Assembly (NCBI RefSeq): GCF_036850765.1
Contig: NC_089495.1
Location: forward strand, 23,280,875-23,344,874
Length of the DNA stretch: 64,000 nt
Origin: Saccopteryx bilineata
Lineage: Eukaryota > Chordata > Mammalia > Chiroptera > Emballonuridae
Direction of reading: 5' to 3'
Shown here: piece after piece, positions 56,454-64,000 of the stretch
How the letters are laid out: every line of letters begins with the position of its first letter
How positions within the stretch are numbered: position 1 is the first letter of the stretch
The notes under the pieces: model-generated
Seen by the model: only the letters and a program-made list of their open reading frames with translations
Told to the model about the DNA's origin: nothing
Database searches by the model: none
Program-made: the position numbers and the translations under genes

Positions 56454-59400
56454 GCTAAGCTATGTTGTTTGGTGTCAAGTGCACTTTGACCTGACGGAGT
56501 TCCAGTGGGTTTCCTGGCGTGTAACCCATGGTAAGTTGAGGAGCGCGTCTGTTCACGTAGATGGATTCGGCGGGGGAAAGAATCTAAGAGACGTGGCTCA
56601 CCAGGCACTTGGACAAACAGACCCTAACGTACCAGCAGGAAAGCCGAGCCAGGAAGCTGGCCCCTGCAGGTCTTGCCACTGCCCCAGCCCTGCTGTGGTC
56701 GGCAAGCACCTAGACCCCACACCCAGCTATCTCCGAGAACTGAGGGCCAGGCTGAGTTTTCCAATCAAGGACAATAACTGAAATGTTTTAGAATTGTATA
56801 ATACATTCTATTCTCCTTTGCCTTCAAATGCAGATGGTTGTGACTCACCTCAGACAGGATTTTAAACATGGATTTCTTCCCTTGCTTAGCCCACTGCACG
56901 CATGTTGCAGCTGCCCCGTCGCAGGAAGGGTTCTGTGAGGAGACTGTTCTCTAAACAGAGCCTGACCCCCCCCCCCCCACCCATGGTGCTGTGTTCTTGG
57001 ATGTCTTTGCATGCTGCTGAAAATGTCCTTGTTAATACATTCCAAGGTTTGAACTCCATTCCTAGCAAACCCCTTCCTTGTTTACAGGGACTGAAATAGC
57101 CTCTCTTTGACCCTCTGTTCAGTCTGGGAACATCTATGGCCATGGGGACGCATTCTTTTCCCATGTGAGGATCACATTTACACAGCAGTTATGGGGAAGC
57201 TCAGGAAACTAGAGACTCCCATCCCCTTTCCCTCCTACCAGATTTTTCACTTCAAAAGACCAGCTTTTCTATCAGCCAGAATTAACCAGGCCCTCCGCCC
57301 CCGCCCCCGCCCCCCTTCTTGTGCGGGTCTAGGAAGAGGGGTTAGGACTCTGAAGTGAGGAAAACTAGGGTGCCCTCCTGTTCTTCCTGTGGCAGACCCC
57401 CCATCAGGGCCAAAGCTGCCCTGTAGGTGTGCTCGGGGCACCATGGGCGGTGTGCAGAGCCCGGCATGGTCCCCAGGTACTGCTCCTCTCAGCCCAGGTC
57501 ATCGAGACCAGGGGGTCGAGTTTCATCCCATTAGCGGTCCGTCATTCCTGTTTCCTTTGCCGCAGTCCGAGCGCCTGAATCTGTGCTCTGTGTCAGTGCC
57601 TGTGTGGAGTAGAGGAAGGCGATCCAGGAACGCCCGTGGCCCGGGCAGCGGAGGGCCAGCTCCCAGAAGTTGCTGGAGGAAGCTCCTCCAGCTGAGGGCC
57701 GGGACAGCCTGGAGGAAGCAGGGCTTGTACCAAGTCTGAGAAGATGGCAGGGTTTGAGCAGGTCCCGAACAAAAGACGGAGAAAGGAAGACAGGACCAGG
57801 CTTTTAAGGGCCTTTAGGGATGTGTTCAGGATTTGGGTCTTGGGGAGGCACTGGTGAGATCTGAGCTGGCATGGGGGGAGGGGGTTGGGAATGGCCATCT
57901 TGCTGCCCAAAGCAAAATGAAGAACGTTAGAAACACACACCAGGAGAGGCAAACCATGATGCTGAGCACATCAGGAAGTGACAGAGTGACCCGAGAGCAG
58001 GGCTGGGTGTAGAGACAAAGACACACACAGAGAAGGGTCAAGAGCTGTGTTAAGGCAAAGTGGGGTAGGTCTGCGTTTAGCCACGCTGCCTCTGAGGTCA
58101 TGGCGGAAGTGTCCAGGATTGGCTGGGGACCCAGGAAACTAGCAGTGTGTACTGGCCCCAAAGGTGGCTGTGAGCCCTCCGGAGGCCAGCCAGGCCCTGG
58201 CCACACGCAGCCAGGGCTGCAGAAGACGGCAGGGACTTCATCCCGCCCATGCGAAGGATAGACATGTGCCGATGTCCTTTGCCTGTCCCTGAAAACGTTG
58301 TGGCAGCTCTGGTTCCAGACCGCTGGTCTCATGCCCTGTCACCACACCCAGTCTGGGCTCTGACAGAGGCCGTGGGCCGTCCCCAGAGTCTGAGGGCAGT
58401 TGTCCCTGTGAGCTGTTCCAAGTGTGAACAGCCTGGAGTGACTACTGTTCCTCAGGAGCGGTTTCCTGGAGTCTACACACAGCTGGGGCGGCTGGCACAC
58501 GGTCACTGCAGGATGACGCGGAGGTGTCACTTCAGGCCTGACAAGCCGAGAAAGTAGGGGAGGCTGGCCTGTCCTCCCCAGCCCCTCCGAGCCGTTTCCC
58601 TCCTGTGCTGACACATGGTGACAGGGAGTGGGGCCCTGCCTCCTCACACATGCGGGGTGGGTCCCTGTGTGGTCCGAGGGCAGCAGAGTGAGCGTTTGTG
58701 GGGACGGGCCAGAAGGTGGCGGGCTCTTTGGGAAAGTCAGCTAGCACAGCCCCAGAGCCGATGCCCGGCCTCACTGCCCCTGCAGCCCTGGGTCCCCACC
58801 CCATGGGAAGATGTCCCTAGCCCAAGCGCTCGCTCCTGCCACCACCCCAGGGCCACTCTGTACACGCCTGGATCACAGGATCCACAGCTCTCCCCTCCCC
58901 TTCCCGGGGAGACATCAGAGTGCAGCAGACGAAACAGCTTTCCAGAGGGGGTCCTGCTGGCCCTGCTCACTGAGCCTCACTGGACATGCGACCTACACCC
59001 AAGCCAGGCTGTGAGCAGGCCTGGCCCACACGGCATCTGCTGAGTAGGGGTTGACCTTTCTACTGTGCTGGGCATTAGTGGAGGCAAAAGAGGCAGACAG
59101 ATTTCCTGAAGGCATTTACTTCCTGCTGCTGGACGGGGCAGGTGGGGGGCACTGAGGGAATTACATTGGGCTTTCTGACTCTTGGCCCATTATTTCCACC
59201 CATTTGTGCTGTCATCTACCAACCAGGCTGTGACAAGGCTGACTGGACTTTGGTTCAGATCCATCCGGCACTGTATAGACCTGATCTGGGTAGGGGTACT
59301 GACTACAAAGTCACGCAGTTACCTATATTTGTATGGTCACCAAAATGTTTCTAATTTCAGGATTTACTGCTAAATAGACATTTTCCCAAGTAGGGCTAAC

Positions 59401-59816
59401 TTAGGACAATTATATGGATTTTCAATAATGATGCTATTTTCTTTATAGCCTCCTCCCACTCACAAGTAAGCATTTCCCTGTACAAAATTCTAGTCTGTGC
59501 TGATTTACTACCGCATATACATACCTTTTCTACAATCACACATTTCTAAGTATGACATGTTGGTAAAATAAGAGCAAGAGAACAAGAGACTTGGGAGAAA
59601 GAAAAGTAAAACCAATGACAGGATAATAGAGGCTCACAATGTAGCCTTTAACACACTTTGTGAACCCAGACACAAAGGAGCCCAGATGTATTTTAGAAGA
59701 TCCTGGGGCCAGGGTGGGGCTCTGCCAGCAGCAATCAGAAAGTCTCCGTGATTGTTCAAAGGCCCTTTCTTCTACCACAAAGCAAGACAAACATGAGCAT
59801 TTTCTTGCAACTGCAG
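56454..59816. other. RBPMS 3' intron, unique-looking
   Basis: GC-rich at 57280-57320 (C-run) and 58.1-59.0 kb. No exon, RNA or repeat recognised. ORFs up to 168 codons lack domains. Confidence 0.4.
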
Positions 59817-59845
59817 GGGAAGGAGGTGTTGAAAAGTTTCCACAG
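59817..59845 (+). other. Candidate 29-nt microexon in the RBPMS 3' intron
   Basis: Flanked by tttcttgcaactgcag on the left and cacag|gtaaga on the right, both good splice signals. Length 29 is not a multiple of three, and it lies after the isoform-A stop so would be untranslated in that isoform. There is no support beyond the splice motifs. Confidence 0.2.
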
Positions 59846-60089
59846 GTAAGAGATAAAATACTCCCTAGAATCTAAGGTAAGACCACTGTGTGTGGTCTTT
59901 ATCTGGCGAGGCAGTAACTGCAGTCCACATGGACATACACATACACTTTCGTAGGGAATCGCCGGACAGTTCCCAGGCCCGGTTTCTGGAGCAGGAGCTC
60001 TGCCACAGGTGTGTCCAGGCTCGGCCACAGCTCGGAGGCACCCTGCACCCCTGGGAGCCGCTTGCCTCACACCTCCCTTTCTCTTGCAG

Positions 60090-60340
60090 GCTTGAAAAAA
60101 CCACCTCGCCCAGTTTTGATCCCTTCAAGACTTTGCCACAGCCTCTATCACACATCTGTTTCTCGCGAAGAAAAAAAATATAATAAAAATGTTTTACTCT
60201 TTTACACTGTATAATTGTAAGAAATAGTGTTATTTGTGAACGCATGGTCTGACATACATTTCTGTACAGTTTGGAGATATTTTCAAATGAAACATAAAAG
60301 ACATCAACAATAAAACCAAGAGAGTGAGTATTTTTATACC
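60090..60340 (+). other. RBPMS: Probable RBPMS 3'-UTR terminal exon
   Basis: A strong acceptor (ctccctttctcttgcag ending at 60089) opens into A/T-rich sequence typical of a 3' UTR, with AATAAA at 60182-60187 and 60309-60314. The exon starts GCTTGA: a transcript splicing directly from the shared exon (phase 0) would read one Ala then stop, giving a minimal C-terminus ending HAQA; a transcript through 44437-44506 would use it as pure UTR. Position at the end of the gene and before presumed intergenic DNA fits. The later AATAAA at 61288-61293 may be an alternative distal end. Identification is by context, not by a recalled UTR sequence. Confidence 0.5.
60309..60314 (+). terminator. RBPMS: Candidate RBPMS distal polyadenylation signal AATAAA
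   Basis: AATAAA within the A/T-rich candidate terminal exon; a second copy lies at 60182-60187. Which is used cannot be told from sequence alone. Confidence 0.4.
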
Positions 60341-62844
60341 AAACATTTAAGTATGACAGGATGGACAATCTTACACTGGGTGGATCACAAGTTTTGCTTG
60401 ACTTTTGAATGCTTGTAATTAAAAATATCTATTTTTTTTTCCTCTAAAATAAGCTGCATGTTTGAGGCATGTTTTTAAATATGGAGCTTTCCGGAAGTGT
60501 ATTGTGAATGTATAGAAATCCGTGTCTGGCCCAAGTCCAGGGTCTATTAGGAACGCGGTGTTGGACGTTCAGGACTAGGCGTGAACTCACGGTTCTCGTA
60601 GGACTCCCTGCGGACACCATCCAAGGCCGCCAGGAGCTTCTACCATGGGGGCAGTCTCACAGCGGGGCAGAGAGCCTTTACCCCTGACCAGTGTGCCCTT
60701 ACGAAAGCCTGCCAGCTCCAGAGGGGACAGAGAAACCCTGTGAGCCACTGGCGCACAGCCCTCAGTGCCAGCACAGGGTCTCACTGGGAGGGAAGCGGCT
60801 CTGGGGGGAAGCTGGCTCCGCCCAGGCCGCAGGACTGCTGTGGGCAGCTCGGAGCTCCGTGTGAGCCTGGAAACATTGGCTGCCGGGCACTTCTAAACCC
60901 GGGTAGCACCATGGCGACCGGGCGCCTCAAACACGACCTTGAACCGGCGTGCTCACTGGGAGCCTGCTCCCACACTGGCTGTGGAGAGGTGGGCATCCCT
61001 GGGCCTTTGGAATGAACACTGTGCAGCCTACTTGGAGACTTCTTCAAAACCAAAAAGTCAGTCTTGCATCGTAAGCTGACACTTCCAGAGTCTGACCGCT
61101 CAATCTCCCTCTTTCTATACAAGAGCCATGTGTAAAAACATATACTGACCCAAGGATTTCAACTGCTGATACAGCTTAAACACAATCACAATTGTTCTTA
61201 CCTGATCTGCTCATGTTGTGCTAAAGACTTCAATATTTTAATGATTTTACGGTTGGTTTTGGGTTTGTTTCATTATTTCCCATTAGAAATAAAGATGTTA
61301 AGAAGCTTGTAAAAATCATCATAAACGAGAGCCAGGAGGAAGGGCGCTTACCCCCCCGTGAGTGGGCAGAGGGCATGCCGCGTGGACGGCTGTGCTCATC
61401 ATGCCCTGCCTGTGCCTTCAGTGCGCCTGGTTCTTGCTAAGACTCCTATACTCCAGTTTCTAAGGAAGACAGCAACTTCCACACTGTCTATTATGCTTTT
61501 ATAAACTGTTTAAAGGTACTTTTCTATTGTCATTTTTAAAAATAAAGTGCTTATCTCAGCTGTCACACCACTGCTTGGCAAATTTATTTTCGCAAGATCA
61601 ACCAAGAGCAAACCACATGCAAACCACTAGGAACTGGCAGACTTCTTTCCCATGTTCAGGGCTTAACAAAGCTAAGCATCAGCCCTGGAGCAAAGGACAG
61701 AGACTAAAGGCAGAACAGGGCTGGGCGAGCCAGAGACCCCTCCGCGAGCGCTCTGCTGTGGGCCCTCAGTGAGCAACACTGCTGCCTTTGGCCACAGCCC
61801 TTCCCCCATGCCAGAGTCACAAGCCTATTTAAGGGTGCCTTTTACTGCACCCCGCAGGCCACACACCCACCCCAGTCTACAAAGCTTCGCTCTAGATTAT
61901 CTGGAATTTATGTTCATTTATGGTTTCTTGCCAGCTTAAAATAATTTAAGTAATAAAGCAAGCTCTGATACCTTAGGTGATAAAAGCATTTCTTATATAC
62001 CCTCTTCCCCCAAATGGAGGAAGACCGGGAAACCAGCGCTCAATTCAAATACGGGCTACAGTCACTAGTAGCAGTTCGTCTTGCCAGGCACTGACCTGGT
62101 TCTGTGGTTTAGGTCTCTCATCCTTTTGCAGAGGTGACCATCACCAAAAGCGGGTCCCCATCGTAGCCCCCAAGACCTCAGAGTCCAGGTGTTACTTCCC
62201 ATATCCTGCCCAGGCTTTGCAGGCCACTCTGGCGTGGCGCCAGGGCGGGCTGGACCGTGTAGGCCTGCCTGCAGCCATCTGTGACCTTCCACTCAGTGGT
62301 ACTCGAGTTGGCCAGAGAGCCGAGGGATCCCGGAGGAGAGTGCCTGCCTCCCCTGTCTACCTGGAGCCACCCTCGTCCCAGTCACCGCCCGAACAGTCAC
62401 TTCCATATGCTTTTTCACAAGGGGCCTTGGGATGGCTGATTGAGTGTCCCAATCACCACCATGCTGATGGTGATGTGCAAGTGACAATTAGAAACTCCAG
62501 ATACGTTCCCACTGCCACTCAGTTGGACATGAGCTTCATCATAATCTGAAAAACTGCCTTTTCTGTCATTCTGCTGAGCAGAAATGAAGTCTATCTTAAA
62601 ATTGAGAACTTGGGATAAGAAAAAGCAGATTTGTCCCTCTTGCTCACATTCATAATGTCCCAATTTGTAGGCTCCACGAAGATGGTAACTAAGTCATCTT
62701 TTCCTCGGACCCTTGCTATTGGGAGGGGATGTACCCCACTGTGAACATAAGACTAATGTAACTATAAAACTGGCATCTAAATCTAAATGCCATGCCTTCC
62801 ACCTCTAACAAAATTACAAATTAAAGGAACTTGGAAAATGAAAG
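60341..62844. other. Region 3' of the candidate RBPMS terminal exon
   Basis: A/T-rich at the start, with further AATAAA words at 61288 and near 61540, so part may be distal 3' UTR. Otherwise nothing recognised; presumably intergenic toward the convergent neighbour. Confidence 0.4.
61288..61293 (+). terminator. Possible alternative distal polyadenylation signal
   Basis: AATAAA in T-rich flanks about 1 kb after the candidate terminal exon start; another (AAAAATAAAG) lies near 61540. Either could mark a longer 3' UTR form. Confidence 0.25.
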
Positions 62845-63183
62845 TGGCCTTGGCCATTGGCTCAGCAGTAGAGCATCAGCTCAGAGTGTGGGTGTCCCAG
62901 TTTTGGTTCCCAGCCAGGACACACAGGAGAAGCACCCATCTGCTTCTCCACCCCTCCCCTCCCCCATCGCCCCAACCTGCTCGTCCTACAGCCATGGCTC
63001 ATTCAAGCAAGTTGGCCCCAGGCACTTAAGATGAATCCATGGCCTCACCTTAGGTACTAAAATAGCTTGGTTGCTGAGCAACAGAGCAGCAGCCCCAGAT
63101 GAGCAGAGCAACACTCAGTAGGAGGTTTGCCGGGTGGATTCCCAGCTGGGGCACATGTGGGAGTCTGTCTCTCTGGCTCAAAA
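62845..63183 (+). mobile_element. tRNA-derived SINE (type A), old
   Basis: Head 'tggccttggccattggctca', 'cacaggagaagcacccatct' and the 'gccgggtggattcccagc' block in type A order, well diverged; the CTCF-like block is lost. Confidence 0.85.
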
Positions 63184-64000
63184 ATCCCAGTTAATCTTAC
63201 CTAGGTTTCAAACTCACTAGACCCGATGTTTGCCTACCTGTTGGCCCTACTTTAATAAGACAAACATGCAACGTACTGCTGTCATCTCTGAGGTTCCTCG
63301 AACCACAGCACCCATGGCATGTGCACCCTGAGTTGTGCAGCATAAAGAACACTCCTAAGAATAAAGAAGATAGGCTAATACTCCTGATTCTATCTCAATA
63401 CAGGATTCTTGGTGTCTGTGTCAGGGTGATACAGAGGAATCAACCAGGTATTTCCGAGCGCTCTGAGCAAGGCACGGTGAGTGCTGGGAACATGCACACT
63501 GCCCACTGCATTCCTATCACCAGGCCATCCAACTATTCTGTGAAAAGAGCATCCTTCCCCAATTCTAGGAGTGTTGGCGCATAGCTGGTCTTCCTCAACT
63601 CTTAATCCACTCTATCACATCCTCCCGACATCAATTTTACAGTCTTAGAGGGCAGGAGAATACTTGTCACTAGTGATGTTATCTGAAATACCGGTCCTCA
63701 AAGCACTTACACTAAAACTAAGGACTGTGATACTGAAAACCATATGCAACCGCTAATTGAGTAAGACCCCCCCCAACTGGAAACTTAAAACTGCCACAAT
63801 AAAGCTATCTGTCACTGCTGAACTCAAATAGTATTGACTCTTCCCTAAACTGACCTGGCTCTATAACAACTCCAAGTCCCCAAAATGCCAGTATGTCCTG
63901 AAAATTCATCCTTGTTTTATCTCTCTTCACAGCTAGCTCTCCAGTGACATCCATGGGTTCAATTTTACCAGGATTTCCAGAGTACCCACCACATTGACTC
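63184..64000. other. Presumed intergenic end of window
   Basis: Unique-looking; no exon on either strand recognised, including on the minus strand where GTF2E2 would be expected in human order. Confidence 0.4.

Larger units (their letters stand above)
1..60340 (+). other. RBPMS: RBPMS gene, 3' portion (exons, introns and 3' UTR; 5' end outside the window)
   Basis: RBPMS is an RNA-binding protein with a single RRM that dimerises, binds paired CAC trinucleotides and controls alternative splicing and mRNA fate, notably in smooth muscle and heart. The window shows only the C-terminal coding exons: the shared Pro/Tyr-rich exon, the two alternative C-terminal exons and a probable 3'-UTR exon, all on the plus strand with consistent phase. 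The RRM exons are not visible here, so they lie before base 1. The 3' limit given follows a polyadenylation signal at 60309-60314 and is approximate; signals at 61288-61293 and near 61540 could extend it. Gene identity is by recalled family sequence, the limits are inferred. Confidence 0.9.

Noticed and set aside
60400..64000. GTF2E2, the convergent neighbour of RBPMS in human
   Set aside because: No C-terminal coding exon of TFIIE-beta could be recognised on the minus strand; it probably lies just beyond the window.

Overview
The window is mammalian nuclear DNA, most likely from a bat. It is packed with tRNA-derived SINEs whose heads carry A-box and B-box promoter words and whose bodies match, as far as I can recall, the Rhinolophus/Hipposideros-type (Yinpterochiroptera) SINE families. 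It also holds several short non-autonomous hAT DNA transposons with intact 8-bp target duplications, which is typical of bat genomes. The bat assignment is an inference from repeat content and was not searched. No prokaryotic features, rRNA, functional tRNA or CRISPR array are present.

The only host gene I can support is the 3' part of RBPMS, a vertebrate RNA-binding protein with one RRM, transcribed left to right. Its identity rests on three exons with exact phase and canonical splice sites. The first is a shared exon at 30769-30899 ([11 protein letters not shown]...SLHAQ). The second is an alternative terminal exon at 33798-33929 coding, stop and its own AATAAA. The third is the isoform-A C-terminal exon at 44437-44499 ([10 protein letters not shown]...SRQFC, stop). 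A probable 3'-UTR terminal exon begins at 60090. The first 30.7 kb is intron; the RRM exons must lie upstream of the window. From about 61.5 kb onward the sequence looks intergenic; in human the convergent neighbour GTF2E2 follows, but I see no coding part of it here.

Layout. 1-30.7 kb is RBPMS intron with SINEs, hAT elements at 2.07, 6.71, 15.25 and 15.84 kb, a tandem LTR-like block at 5.1-6.3 kb, an old L1 at 16.1-19.1 kb and a younger 5'-truncated L1 at 24.6-25.6 kb. 30.8-34.0 kb holds the splice-choice region: shared exon, a 268-nt purine-free tract followed by a good cryptic exon, then the alternative terminal exon. 34-44.4 kb is GC-rich intron with a CpG-rich block at 41.7-42.4 kb. 44.5-60.1 kb is the intron inside the 3' UTR, with a mariner-type MITE, a three-copy 70-bp repeat, a pyrimidine tract, a ~1.4-kb minisatellite of about 38 units (50974-52413), an inverted L1 carrying a nested MITE, and a fold-back hAT. 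60.1-61.6 kb is the 3' UTR and its surroundings.

The items most worth a second look are: the cryptic 102-nt in-frame exon behind the pyrimidine tract; the CpG-dense, CAC-rich minisatellite and (CA)n tracts in the sense strand of a gene whose own product binds paired CAC motifs; SINE copies carrying CTCF-like motifs; and the fold-back hAT built from two right ends.
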